DNA from: Epiperipatus broadwayi
Lineage: Eukaryota; Onychophora; Udeonychophora; Euonychophora; Peripatidae
Length of the DNA stretch: 64,000 nucleotides
Direction: 5' to 3'
NCBI GenBank assembly: GCA_028023455.1
Contig: JAQFVV010012403.1
Location: 188,001 to 252,000, forward strand
The number at the start of each line of letters is the position of its first letter. Positions within the stretch are counted from its first letter, which is position 1. Shown piece after piece: positions 33,035-45,432 of the stretch. Below the pieces are notes generated by a model, which searched no databases, was not told the DNA's origin, and was given only the letters and a program-made list of their open reading frames with translations. A program made the translations under genes and the position numbers.

Positions 33035-33485
33035 ACTTTTAATAACATAATATTACTATTATCTTCATTATAAATAGAGAGAGAGAAGTTATGGCTACAT
33101 AAATCAACCAACTTCCTGAGATAATTGGAATATTAGAATTATGCAATGTCTCCATCATATAATGGAAAGATCAACAAACATAGAGTAGAGATTACTACTG
33201 CAATAACATGAATGGTCCATGAAAATAGAATACCACTCACATAAGAAGTAAAGCCAGTAATTAACATACATTTAAATTTTACAAGAAGTTTAATGATCAA
33301 ATCTTGACTATATGAAGTATGTTATAGCATATTAGAATGTAACACAATAAACACTGTGTTCTTATATTGGAGGTAGATGCCATGAATAATGGGCATGCAT
33401 CTTGCAGTGCAGAGAGAGTAGATATAAATGTATGCAAGTTACATGCTAAATAATGTTTATATCTTCCTTATTGCATTGCCAAATC
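33035..33485. other. AT-rich spacer
   Basis: No gene recognised. Confidence 0.5.
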
Positions 33486-33682
33486 CATATAATATTAAAT
33501 TATCTATGCTCTTTACAATTATTTTACAATTCTTTAATTACAATCTTCTATGACAGTTTTGAAAATTTGGAGATAGAAATGAAAGTTCTGAAGAAGATTT
33601 CTGGAGTAATTGAAACTGCCATACAGGATTGTAATTAAAGCATTGTAAAACAGTAATAAAGAGCATATATGATTAAAGAATT
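33486..33682. mobile_element. Palindromic element with a possible hammerhead
   Basis: Arms of about 50 bp: GCTCTTTACAATTATTTTAC...AATTACAATC (33508-33545) and its inverse GATTGTAATTAAAG...AAGAGC (33627-33666). The centre is a weaker inverted repeat. The right half contains CUGAAGA (33588-33594), a stem II-like GAUUUCU-GG-AGUAAUU and GAAACUGCC, the layout of a PLE hammerhead, but stem I is not convincing. Its outer segment also occurs at 40935-41000. A 61-codon frame across it is chance. Confidence 0.5.
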
Positions 33683-33945
33683 TTTGAAAAATAATTTAAA
33701 CCAGAATCAACTTTAGAATATTTATATATTGAATTGGACCATATGCATTATGAAGTGTTTATGAAGTGTCATTTTTCAGAAGTGATCAGAGTTGTGGTAG
33801 TCATAGTAATAATAATAATTGCATTTTTTTCAAAAGACAATAAATAAAATCATCATGATCTTTGGCACATTTTAATACACACAAAAATTTATATATGTTA
33901 ATCCCACAGATACTCCACTACCAATCATGAGTAAATTCCTAGATG
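33683..33945. other. AT-rich spacer
   Basis: Nothing recognised. Confidence 0.4.
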
Positions 33946-34180
33946 ACTTACCAAATCAATTATTCCCATACCTCCTAAACTCTTTAAACAAAAAAATATT
34001 ATTGGGATGTTTATAACTTACTGAATAAAAAAACAAGATGGCACTGTCCACCTTAAACTTCATGAACAAGTATATCATTCAAAACTTTAATTGTTGGTAT
34101 CTCAACTCCAAATATTTGAATTTCTTCATTAAAATTAATCTGAACACTTTTCCAACTAATGGCTTTTATCTAGAAAATTA
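33946..34180 (+). pseudogene. LINE-T fragment
   Basis: The frame across 34100-34165 reads YLNFFIKINLNTFPTNGF, equivalent to FVDFLIKVDLGALPTADF in the LINE-T at 4398 (about 5221-5274). Upstream codons around 33950-34090 fit the same region loosely. Short and diverged. Confidence 0.55.
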
Positions 34181-34805
34181 GTAAATGGTAACATATATTC
34201 CTTTTTCCTATTATACCATAAGGATCAAGAAATGATATATCATTTCCTTCATAGTTAATCTGCGTTAAACATGTGGCTCACTCTTATTTAATCAATTACA
34301 GTCTCATTCTTTTTCACTTATCAACAGCACTACTACTGGTGTTTTACTAAATATAAAAAAATGCACCTTCTTTCTACTTTCTCTGTGATTACTAAGATGC
34401 TATTTTTGTTTCAATCCTACATCCTCTAAACTATTCTTCTGTCTTCTCCAGGAAATTGGAGAAAATTAAAATCAGATACCAGACTTTAGCATTTGCATTT
34501 TGAGGCTATTTGAAGTTTCATGGCTCTTCCTGAACCATTATAATTTTGAGGCAACCACTTAAACCTTTCAACAATTATTATGTAAATATATTATTTCAAA
34601 AAATTTAAAGTTTTGCCATACTTTCCCATTTATTATAATGTATTTAATCTTAAATCAAAAGTATTTATTTAGTTTTTACCTGGAGTTGAAATCCAATGCA
34701 ATAAACTTATCTTCAAAAGCAATAGTTGTAACAATTCTTTATGTAAGTATTATATCAGATAAATGATTGTTTAGCAAATTAAAAATTATAAAAAGTGAAT
34801 GTAAG
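34181..34805. other. AT-rich spacer
   Basis: No gene. It separates two LINE-T pieces and could be further decayed LINE. Confidence 0.4.
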
Positions 34806-35263
34806 CAACCAAAGACTAATTACATACTTCAAAAGATGGAGTCTGGAACCCAAATTCATTGGCTTCATCATTAAAATTAATCTTAATGCACTTCCCATGA
34901 ATTGATGAAACCATAGAGTATATTATACACCAATGCCCAGGACTTAAAATGCTGAAAGATATGATCATCATCAACTCCGACATAAGAACTGTCATAATTC
35001 TCTCACTTGAAAATGTCATTTGTAATGGAACATTTTCAATAATAAGACTTCCCACCTTTGTCCTTTATGCCATATGGATTGTGAGATGCAAAACACTTAT
35101 GGAAGTACCAACTCCACAAGCCATACCATTGTTTTATCAAATGCTCAAAAAAGTCAAGAAATGTGATCAGCTCCTTGCCTCCAGTAAAGCCTTTGATCAC
35201 ACCTGGTCATTAATCTCACTACCTTCTTCCTGTTTCTCAACTCCAACCAACTCAGCTTTTTAA
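34806..35263 (+). pseudogene. LINE-T C-terminal fragment
   Basis: Starts at KRWSLEPKFIGFIIK-like codons (34832-34880), then a deletion removes the CxLC half of the knuckle. The frame 34949-35263 continues with MIIINSDIR, SIIRLPTFVLYAIWIVRC and QLLASSKAF, close to the antisense copy at 12186. The opposite frame 34816-35055 (minus) is a shadow. Confidence 0.75.
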
Positions 35264-35994
35264 ATTAGGCAATTTTAAACTTGCCCTTTTATAAAACATT
35301 CTAACCACATAAAACAAGTACTGGTATCTCACAAACTATACAAACTTTCTTCAATTTACCCAACCACATAAGTGATATAACAGTTGTGTTCACATAATAC
35401 ATACTAGCCAAGCGACAAACAGAACATTAAAATAATCATGTTAGTGTACAATTTTTTCATCAAGATGTAATCATTATATATTGTGAATAAATTATTATTG
35501 AAATGAATAAAACCAAAAACTAATTATGAAACAAATTATAGTGACTTCATAAGAAATGGAGAAAAGTAAACAGTCAATTTTTTTGAGTTTGCATATGCAC
35601 TACTGAATTTTATTGTAGCAGTTAATCTATTTATACCCAATTGCCACATATCTAGTGGTAATTTTTATGCTAATATTTGAATTGGGATTATTTGTTGTAA
35701 TCTTATTTATAGAAGTATTATGCACATATGTATAACAATTGGTGTTGCTAATATCTAATTATTTATATGAATTGTTCTTTCATGCCAGTTTCTTTTTTTT
35801 AAATTACTACATGGGCCAACCTGAAGATTTTTAATAGATATTACAATTCCAGTAGTAGAAGGTTCATATTTTAATTACCTTTTTAGTAGTAGATATTTAA
35901 TATCATCTAGAAATTTGTTTTTTGTGAAGAATACTATTATATTTAGCACCCTCTATTAGCAAAAAAAAATCATTTTACATTTTAAGGATTAGGC
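35264..35994. other. AT-rich spacer
   Basis: No gene recognised. Confidence 0.5.
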
Positions 35995-36302
35995 AGCATA
36001 TTGGATGCAAAAAGGTTTGTGCATAAAATCGCTATCTAGTGCCTACTCATTCCAATATCCCCAGTCTAGTTTCTAGCTTGTGTCATTCATCAGTGAGGAC
36101 CCTTGGATCTGAGAGTACTGCATCTAGATCTTGGGATATTGGATGAGTAGAGATTAGGTAGGGATTTTATGCACAATTCTTCTTGCTTCCATTGATTTCT
36201 TTGGCTTGCACTCAGTGGCATTACTGTATGGAGAGTTTTGCCTCTGTTTTAACAGCTTGAGCAAGCATGAGAAATGGTGATCATGTGATGTTTAGTGGTT
36301 TA
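35995..36302. mobile_element. HHF1 foldback element, copy H
   Basis: The left part starts within the arm (CATATTGGATGCAAAAAGG) without the outer TIR, followed by the antisense ribozyme. The right half is sense to GGAGAGTTTTGCCTC, followed by the full outer motif ending TGATCATGTGATGTTTAGTG. The right half lacks the ribozyme 5' strand. Confidence 0.8.
36049..36108 (-). ncRNA. Hammerhead ribozyme of HHF1 (copy H), damaged
   Basis: CUGAUGA and GAAA are intact. Stem I inner UCCUCA/UGGGGA is kept. Stem II is weak, and the U16.1 of the cleavage triplet is changed (GAC in place of GUC), which should impair cleavage. Confidence 0.7.
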
Positions 36303-36419
36303 AAGTAAAGTTTGGGATGGTTCTTATGAATGTTTTTACATTTTTGTATAGTAAAAGTATATTAAAATTATTTATTAAGACAGTGGTATCCAATCTGTGA
36401 GGTGCCCATGTGTTTGAAA

Positions 36420-36740
36420 AAGGTTATTAATAGGTGTATTTCACCAACTTTTATATATGTATCTGAAACATGGTACCTTAACAGGAGTAATACAGTGACT
36501 TCAAACCAACACAAAGAAAGATTGATAAACTTCTATTGTAAATAACAAGGAATGATATAAATTGAATTATATGGGTGAATAATCAAATAAGTATCATCAA
36601 CATTTTTGAAATTATTAGAGTCTAGACATATTGCTAAAAATTACAATAGATGAGCAGCTTGAAATCTTAAACTGGATCCTGGGAGATATGTGGGATTACT
36701 AGATTTAAGTATAAGTACTCCTATGTCCAGAATTGAAATA
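36420..36740 (+). pseudogene. Diverged LINE C-terminal fragment
   Basis: The frame at about 36447-36490 reads FIYVSETWYLNRS, matching the YGSETWTLNRR block of LINE-R. It continues with KERLINFY and, after stops, PGRYVG. A different and older LINE than the one that follows. Confidence 0.45.
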
Positions 36741-36849
36741 CATACAAACATACATAGTAGAGTTTGATTTATAGGTACCAAACATTTTGCACTTAAAACT
36801 TTTACACCAACCACTTCAGATAAACACATTAATGTATACTACTAATCAA

Positions 36850-38850
36850 TTATTAAATTAAATATTGTCCCTAGCCCAAATGTAAACTTTATAGTCCAGT
36901 TATAGATTACTGCAACAAACATAGCTGGTAGAAAAAAGCAGCAATTGACTAATAAAATTTCTACTGAGACTAGAGAATTTATGAAGAAAAGTAGGAATAT
37001 GAGGATATACAAAAATGATGTATTAAAAAGAATTGAATATCTCGAATTTTGTAAAATGGTACGGAAAAGAGTTGAAAATGATATAAGAAAGTATAACTGT
37101 GAAATAGCAAGGAAAGCTGTAGAAGAAAATAAAAGTCTCAAAAATGTTAAACAACATTTTGGTATTGGTAGAAAATTTATATCTGCAATAAGAAAAAAAG
37201 ATGGAATTATTACTAAAAAGAGAGATGACATCATGAAATTGGTAGAAGATTTTTATCAAGAATTATATAGTAATAAAGAACAAGTACCTCCTATATCTAT
37301 TACATCTTCCGAATTGCCCAGAATTTTAAATGAAGAAGTGAGACATGCAATTAAGTGTATGAAGAAAGGAAAGGCTCCAGGAAATGATGGAATTATAATT
37401 GATATATTAAAAGAAGCAGGTGAAGAAATAGAAGCAATTTTAGCAAAGTTATATACCAAATGTCTAAATGATAAAGATGTACCAGAAGATTGGAAGAATG
37501 CAGTAATAATATTAATATTTAAAAAAGGTGATAAAGAAGATATTAGAAATTACAGACCTATCAGCTTTTTATCAGTTTTATATAAAATTTTTACCAAGAT
37601 AATTACAACTCATCTACAGAGAACTTTGGATTTCCACCAACCAAGAGAACAAGCTGGATTTAAAAGTGGTTTTAGTACAATAGATCATATCCAGGTATTG
37701 AGAGAAGTCATAGAAAGGACTAATGAATATGAGTTGTCATTATGTTTTGAACTTGTAGATTATGAAAAGGCATTCGATTCTATACACATTTCTTCAGTGA
37801 TTAAAGCATTGGATCATCAAGGTATAGATCCAGGATATTGTCATATTTTAAAGAATATTTATAAAAATGCAACAGCAACAATTAGATTACATAATGATAC
37901 TGGAAAAATCAACATTGAGAAAGGTGTAAGACAAGGTGACTCCATATCTCCAAAACTCTTTACAGCAATGCTGCAAGAAGTATTTTGTGGATTAAAATGG
38001 GAAATTAAATGAATGAAAGTAAATGGAGAGTATTTAAGTCATTTAGATTTCACAGATGATATAGTTGTTTTTGCAAATAATGCCTCAGAGCTGCAGGAAA
38101 TGTTGCAGGAGTTAGCAGATGAAAGTAGAAAAGTAGGACTAAAGATAAATGTTAAAAAGACTAAAGTAATGTTTAATGGATTTGCTCAAAATATGAAAAT
38201 AAAGATTGATTATGAAGAATTAGAAGAAATTAACAGTTACAAATACCTTGGTCAGATTATTAATACAGATGGTAACATAATGGAAGAAATTAATCATTGA
38301 ATTAAACTTGATTGGAGTGCTTTTGGTAGAAATAACTTGATACTAAAAGGAAATATGCCTATGTGTTTGAAAAGGATGGTTTTTAACAAATATGTTTTAC
38401 CAGTTCTTACTTATGGATCTGAGACTTGGACACTTAATAGAAGAGCAATACAGAGACTTCAGACCACTCAAAGGAGTATGGAGAGATGTATGTTGGGAGT
38501 AACAAGAAGAGATCGAAAACACAATGTACGGGTAAGACAACAAACAGGTGTTACTGACCTTATTGAAAAAATTAAAAGATTAAAATGGAGTTGGGCTGGA
38601 CATATTGTTAGAAGAGATGATAATAGATGGACAATTGAAATTTTAAACTGGATTCCAAGAGATTGTAAAAGACCCAGAAAGAGACATGTGAGATGGATGG
38701 ATGTAATAAGAAAATATGCAGGGGGGGTTGTGGAGAAGAGAAGCTAAAGATCAGAGAAGATGGATTAAACTTGGAGAGACCTTCATCCTGCAGTGGATTG
38801 ATAATGGTTGATGATGATGATGATGATGATAAGGAATAACCCAATTTCAT
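36850..38850 (+). mobile_element. LINE-R, the most complete retrotransposon here
   Basis: A 5'-truncated RTE-like LINE, with coding remnants from at least 36945 to about 38800 and a GATGATGAT tail at 38811-38830. Further copies are at 13998 and 58268. The endonuclease is missing. Decay is slight, so this is the youngest LINE in the window. Confidence 0.85.
36945..38747 (+). pseudogene. LINE-R reverse transcriptase ORF, two stops and a 3' frameshift
   Basis: One frame is broken only by TGA at 38010-38012 and 38298-38300. RT motifs appear in order: WKNAVIILIFKKGDKEDIRN (fingers), YRPISFLS, VDYEKAFDSI (motif A, about 37755), GVRQGDSISPKLF (motif B, about 37923), FTDDIVVFA (motif C, FTDD at 38049-38060 in place of YADD), GLKINVKKTKVM, YKYLGQIINTDG, LTYGSETWTLNRR, WAGHIVRRDDNRW. 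The 38298 stop is most simply CGA to TGA, a CpG decay. Near 38722-38728 a G run shifts the frame, so the final WRREAKDRRRW block seen at 58550 is lost. RTE affinity is inferred from the motif order and tail. Confidence 0.85.
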
Positions 38851-38870
38851 CTCTTTTTTTTCTTAGTGTA

Positions 38871-40760
38871 TAAGATATACTTAAAACTTCTATTTAATCC
38901 TATATTTTTGAAACATTGGGTGAAAGACCCAGGAAATGACAAATGTTTGTGTGTATACATATAAAACATTTTTATTCTAATATAGAATCTAATGTCAATT
39001 ATATATACAAACATGATAAGCATATTAATGGTGTATTATTTTATAAATATTTTTCTTCTGCTTATTATTAATGATTTTGGGAATAAAACTCAATAAAGAT
39101 GAAGATCTTACAATAGAAAGTGGTGCAATATGTTCTACTGTTTGATTAAAGTTTTTTAAATATTTAGTTATGCTTAGTTTTAGTAATAATAACCAATTAT
39201 TGTTTGCACCATCTATTTGTGTTATATTTATATTCATGTGGTCAAATTTGCTTTATATCTTTTTTATTATACTTTAATAGTACATCTTGTTCCACTAATA
39301 ATTATTGAGGCCTATAGTATTTGACTTTAAAACAATTCTTTATGTCATATCTCACTCTATCTTCAAATAATAAACTAGTTCAGATTTCATCTTATCTAGA
39401 TTGGACTGAGCATTCATCACTATGAACCTATATGAATACATATAGATAGCCAATAGCAAGAATAGGCCAATACATAATGATGCTCACTTAACTTGAATGT
39501 CTCTATGAAGTATAAGAATCTGGTAATAAATAGTCAGTCTTTTTGAAGGTAAGATCCAAGAACTACTGCTACAGAGCTGAATGGCAGTATACTTATTCTC
39601 CAGAGAACTTCTGTCACAAACCTGAAAGACAGAATATGTTCTCTATCCATATTGTGAATGAAATACTGTCACAGCTGAAAGACAAAATCTCCATTTTTCC
39701 AGACAATAGGAGTTAATCTAAATAATTGATGCAGTGAGGCAAGTTCACATTCAGAATGGAAGCTGCTGGAACTAAATATTGACATGAGGCAAGCTGTCAT
39801 AGCACAACCAGAAGTGCCGTCTGACTTACTCACAAGGTAGACTGCTAAAATGCAGCTGCAAATGGTGGGAAACTTATAAGGGCAATTGCAGTCCCTTTTT
39901 CCATAGTTTATTCCAGAACTAGGAATTATACTTCCCAATGGTATCAGGTATAATATACTCATTATAAAACATGTAAATACAGTATACTTGTTTTAAGTGT
40001 TATTAAGAAATGTAGTATAAATGTATTTACACATACAACCACATATAAACATAATAGTTAGCATAGTCAACAGAATCATTTAAACATAATAATACTATGC
40101 TTTGTTCTCTCAGTTTCAGATCATTTTTAATATTTTGCAATTTCTGCACGAATTTTTCACTGTTTTGCTCAGACAGTTAGTTATATTTTCTAGTGAAAGT
40201 ATGATGCTTATTCTTGATTTGAAGTTTGATATATATATATATGCATTATGCTTGCAAACTGGCCGCTGAAAGAGTATAAAAATTAAAAACAAAATTTGTA
40301 CCATAGTAATATCTTACAAGATTTAATTTTTTAAGATATACTTAAAACTTCTGCTTATCATACATTCTTGAAGCACATGAAAAAAGTATTTGAAAAAGAC
40401 AAATGATTCACGAAAATGCCTTTCATGCCTGAAATAGCACTTCTTCACGTGACACAAATCATAATATTTTATATATTTCCTCATCATTTATTCACCACAT
40501 TTTTACTACTTGATTTATGCTATACTCTTTCTGAGGTTAGAAATAACAATATCATTATTGACCTGGATATAAATTTTAAACCCAGTTAAATATTATATCT
40601 GTTTTTAATTAAACATAAATACCTGAAATAATTAATCCAACTTCGTTGCCCCTTCCCCCCTAGTCTAATACCTTTTTAGATACTTAAAAAAAATTCACTT
40701 TAATATCCATGCTTGAAACACATGAATAAAGATATTTAAAAAGATATTTCATACTCAATA
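38871..40760. repeat. Region of local dispersed repeats
   Basis: A segment built on TAAGATATACTTAAAACTTC and GAAACACATGAAAAAAG-like blocks occurs at about 38868-38950, 40332-40412 and 40675-40750. Between them lies ordinary AT-rich sequence with a TA run near 40229. The 97-codon minus frame at 39669-39962 falls in a second repeat and has no domain. Confidence 0.5.
39735..39885. repeat. Dispersed repeat, first copy
   Basis: GAGGCAAGTTCACATT, GGAAGCTGCTG, GAGGCAAGCTGTCATAGCAC recur at 40770-40920 in the same order. No promoter or ribozyme core was seen in either copy. Confidence 0.6.
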
Positions 40761-40769
40761 TTGTTGAAC

Positions 40770-41010
40770 AGCGAGGCAAGTTCACATTGAACTGGAAGTT
40801 ACTGATTTAAACCTAATGCGAGGCAAGCTATCACAATACAACTACAACTGTCAGTCTTTCTGCTAAGATACTAAACCTGACATGTGGCAAGCTGCCGTGG
40901 TATAGCTGGAAAATATTAAGCAATTTATCAGTTGATTGTAATGTATATAAATATAATATTAAATCGTCTGTGCTCTTTATTACTGTTTTACAATACACTG
41001 AATAAAGTAT
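40770..41010. repeat. Dispersed repeat, second copy, with shared tail
   Basis: Second copy of the 39735 repeat. Its tail (GCTCTTTATTACTGTTTTAC at 40973-40992) is the outer segment of the palindrome at 33486, linking the two families. Confidence 0.55.
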
Positions 41011-42780
41011 TAACCCATACTTATACGAGTCCGTGTTTTTTCTGAGTATATATAAACACTATATAGTTTATATTATGTATCTAAATGATAAAATAACGTT
41101 AAATGTACTATTGCAGAACAATATATTTTCATGTAGAAAGGAGGAGCAAACATTATTCATTAGACTAATTAACTGATATATATACTGACCAATAAATAGA
41201 TGGCTAGTCAGTTGGAAGACCTGGTAGCTGATAATAATTCGCAATTTGTTGAAAAGTCCCAGCTAATGCAAAATGTAGGTATATGTAGCATTTTACAAAG
41301 TATTTTAATTAAACGAAAAACATATTGTTCTGCAGTATTTAAATAACATGAAACCCAGGATCTAATTCTTCTTCCTATCGACTGTGACAGGAAAAAAAAA
41401 AATCTATGCAACTTCGGTAATGACAATTATCTCTCCTTCTGGCATTGAAGGATGATAGAAATTTATTTTTGGTTAGATTAGTGATCAGATGTGGTTTATT
41501 TGCAATCAGACACTTTAGAATTCATTAATTAAACAAATCTATGTTGAATTAATCATTGACAGGTGTGTAAACGTATTGATCCAACCTCAGACTTAAAAAT
41601 AGATATTAAAACATACATTTATTAATGGAGTTATCCAATCAACCGTTTAAACATTATTTGTAGCTGAGTAAATCAGACAGGGAGGTAGGTAGTTTCTAAC
41701 TATTTCAATTTATTGCCGATTAAAAATAACGTCAGAATTCAAATGAAAATGTTTTTGATAAAAAGCACTAATGAAAATATATATATATTTTTAATCTACA
41801 GGGCTATATTTATATTTCAGTAATAGAAACCACCAGGAGAACCAAAAAGGATTAATGAAAAAATATATATTTTTTTTTTTTTATCTACAGGGGGATATTT
41901 ATATTTCAGTAATAGAAATCACCAGGAAAAGTAGTCCGATAAATAGCTTTACAATTTATTAAAATGATAAAGTAAAATAAACATGGGCTCAGCTCTCATA
42001 AAAGTATGTCATCTTCCCTACGAATAGCAAAGCCTGTATCAATATATTTCAGTGAGTTAATGGATATTCATTTGACTAAATTAATTTGAGATCTTTACTT
42101 CTATCTAAGAATAATCAAATACCCATTTACTGACCACTAATAAATTATTACTAAGATTGATTGGTGGAAACAGAAAGTCTACCAGAAAAAAAATCTAAGC
42201 CTGTTTGCATCTAGGGATAAAAGTTACAGGTCCACCTGACCTATACTCAAATCAGAGGTATGGTAAAGAATTATGCTGATACTATACCATGTATTCATCA
42301 GTATATTAATTTTTAATTTATTTTTTTTAAATAAGTCTGTCACTCAAATCAAAAACAATTTTATCCATCATTTCCAGGATAAAAAATATACACAAAATAT
42401 ACATAGCATATGTGTTTTATTATGATGGTCAAATTCTAAAAGTTGCAATAATTTCTACAAATATTAAATAAAATGAAAATATATACTGTTCAAAAATTGC
42501 ATATAAAAGTAAATTCAAAGCAATTTTAATTTAAATAGTAGCCTACTGCAGTGTGAAAGCTCTCAATCGCTTTAAAAAATGGTAAAAGATACTGAAGCAG
42601 TAAAACATCGAGCTTTGGCAACTAACTTTTAGGGCACAAAAGTTTCATTGTTTTTTTTATTTTATTTTTTAAATAAAAATAGTAAATTATTTTATTACAA
42701 TTTAAGCAAAAACAACTTCTTAGTAGATTCTGGATTTACAAGATGTTGACAATTGTGCTATTTTTGGCAGTTCTAAAAAT
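41011..42780. other. AT-rich spacer
   Basis: Contains a two-unit direct repeat, about 41771-41850 and 41860-41925, sharing ATCTACAGGG, ATATTTATATTTCAGTAATA and CACCAGGA. No gene. Confidence 0.5.
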
Positions 42781-43258
42781 GTGCTCTGTGCTCATACACC
42801 ATGTACATTACATACATTGATACAGATATATAATAAGCCTGTATTTCAGTTATTACATAGTAGAGATGTCTGCCCATCTCTCATATATGTATTAAATAGA
42901 TTATGTCCTGTACATGAGGGGTCAGATTGACTTTAGGTCAACATGGGTGTGACAAGAATCTCGGCCTCAGGGTGGCCTTTGAGCATTCCATCATCAGATT
43001 TTTAATTGGATGGATGGTTGAAAAGTTGGAGTGTGGAGTGGAGTGAAGCCTGTCCATTAAAGTATAAAGATTGGCTATTTTAATATATATCTGAGCACTT
43101 ATTGTATGTATGTGTAGAGATGATAATCTGGACCAACTGATGATTGCTGGTTTAACATAAAATATGTATATTGGTGATTATTTATCTTTTTTGACATACA
43201 TGTGATAGAGTTGAGAGTGGTGAGTCATGTGAAAGTACGTGCTCATATACCCTATATA
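42781..43258 (+). mobile_element. HHF2 element, head-to-tail permuted copy
   Basis: Begins with the head-tail junction (GTGCTCATACACC near 42789, then CCTGTATTTCAGTTATTAC). It continues through a 5' extension (CATGAGGGGTCAGATTGAC at 42914) and the full HHF2 body and ribozyme, and reaches the same junction again (GTGCTCATATACCC, 43240-43253). The repeat distance is about 455 bp, so the copy is slightly more than one unit of a head-to-tail array, the form expected from a multimeric or circular template. Confidence 0.75.
43124..43180 (+). ncRNA. Hammerhead ribozyme of HHF2, one core change
   Basis: Stem I UAAUC/GAUUA and ACCAA/UUGGU are perfect and CUGAUGA is intact, but stem II has lost one pair (UGCU..AACA) and GAAA is UAAA, so G12 is lost. 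Confidence 0.7.
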
Positions 43259-45417
43259 CTAATGCTTTGAATGCAACATCTAGTTTAATAAGTAAAAAAA
43301 ATTTTTTATCAGTCAGTGGCAGAAGAAAAATTCTCAATAGCTTTTTAGTAATCTCAATTCCTTTTTAACCACATAGGTATCTTTTTTTTTCAGTGGCAAG
43401 AAAGTTTCTCCTAATGCAACATCATTTAATTCTTTAGCTTATATATATCAGAATCAAGAGCTGACTGCTCTATCATCATCTATAATAAACTATTTAAACT
43501 ACAAGTAAGTGTTCAAATAGACACCCATAACAGTACAAAGAAAGGTATTGATTATTAACTTAACACTATACTACTTTTATTTATAACTGGAAACTCATTC
43601 AGAACAACCCTAAATATAACATTAGCCCATCATTTAATAGATACTTTATTTAAATTAAAATGTGCTGCAATAAGAGAATTGAAAGTATCTAAATGAACTA
43701 TATACTATAGAACAAAATGTGTAGTGTCAAGCTAGTTTCTCTTACCTTTATATGCATTGATACAAATGATTATCTATTTGTACTTTCATTTACAATTTGA
43801 TTATCCAGCTTTAATATATATATATATATAAAGTCTGTATATGTATATATCTTGGATATATTACATATATAAATAATATATATTTAGAGGTATATAATTA
43901 CATATAATCAGTCTTAACTCTCAATGGCTACATGCTGAAAATTTATACTGCCATTAATTTTCAAATGCTCTAATTTCATATTATTTTTTAAATTGAGCAG
44001 GTGTCTATCTCAGTATCTTTCTAAATATATCTTTATTTTATAAATTCAAATTAGTTTGTATCTATCTCACATAGTCTAAGTTTTATGCTATTTATTTTGG
44101 AATTTACCAATGTTTTACTATGTCCACACTAAACATGGGTAATTTTTTTTTTCTATTTTTGTGACCTGTGATTTGTTTGTTTTTTTACTATTTTACATAA
44201 ATATTATAATATTTTTTATAAGTAATTCTTAGAATTATAAAAGTCAAATTTATTTTATTATAATATCTAATTGTAATTTTGTAAAAAAAATGCATTCAAT
44301 TGAACTCATTTACCAGGTCTATGAAAATTGTGTGTGGTGTTGGTTTTTATCCATAGTATTGCTGCACAAAGTTTTCATACACATGTTCTAGCATTGGAAA
44401 ATCTAAAATGATTGCAGATTATAACTTGAATAAGACAATGGACAATGACAGTTTTCTGGCAAATGTTAAATGTTTCAGCTATCATAATTCTTGTATAAAA
44501 AACTTAAGCAGTCAAAAAAATTTTGATGCTTGAAAATTTAAAGTGTTAGCAAAATTATTTACAAATCTATACCAAGAGGAAAGGCTCCTAACATATTTTA
44601 AGAGCATTATGATGGTCTGATGCTACCAGTAATGACAGTGATAATAATATAGATGATAAAGTATTGAAGTAATTATTCATTTCATTTCTTTTAAATGCTC
44701 ATTTTGAACCATAATTATATCATAAAATAATACTTTTCTAATAAATGGTATCATTTTGCAGCATGTAACATTTACATTGCAAAATTGCATATATTCATTA
44801 CAGATTAATGGGTTGAATCTTAGTAGCAATAATCTCTTGCAGTATTTGCTGTTTTAGGCATTACAATTGTGTGGTAACTACTGTATCTTCTCTACAATGT
44901 TTTAACCCCTCCTGTAGTTATAATTTTAATGTATTAGTCGAAAAAAATCTGAAAATGTCAGCATTTAGATCTTTTGCATGCTTGATAGTACCCTATTATT
45001 ATAACAATGTCATAAGGTAGGTGACCTATAAGGCAATAGAAATGTGAAGTTTTGATTGGTTGAGTGCTTTAACCCTAGGACAAAGAACTGAATAATTTAG
45101 ATTTCTAAAAAAAAATTAAAATTTCAGTAATTTGTTTAAAAAATGAAATTATGATGCAATATTTTTGTAAAAGACTTTTTAAATCAAAAATTATATCATT
45201 AATAGGAGATTGCTTTAAAAACAATTTATTTTTAAAAAGGCAACTCTTAAAAACTATGTTACAGAAAGCAGAAGCAGTTTCTACTGGGTAAAATAAAATT
45301 GTCAAAATGCTAAAGAAATTATTTTTTTAAATTTTAATAACAATAAATAATATGCTAACTTTCAATTTTTTTAATTGATGATAACTAATGTTAAATTGAT
45401 CATTTAATAACGTAAAA
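43259..45417. other. AT-rich spacer
   Basis: Longest region without a recognised repeat family. It holds TA runs near 43819 and homopolymers, with no coding signal. Confidence 0.5.
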
Positions 45418-45432
45418 TTCAAATATATAATA

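Noticed and set aside
36842-37459. Three minus-strand frames as genes
   Set aside because: They are shadows opposite the LINE-R reverse transcriptase.
39669-39962. 97-codon Cys-rich minus frame as a gene
   Set aside because: It lies in a dispersed repeat whose other copy at 40.8 kb does not keep the frame.
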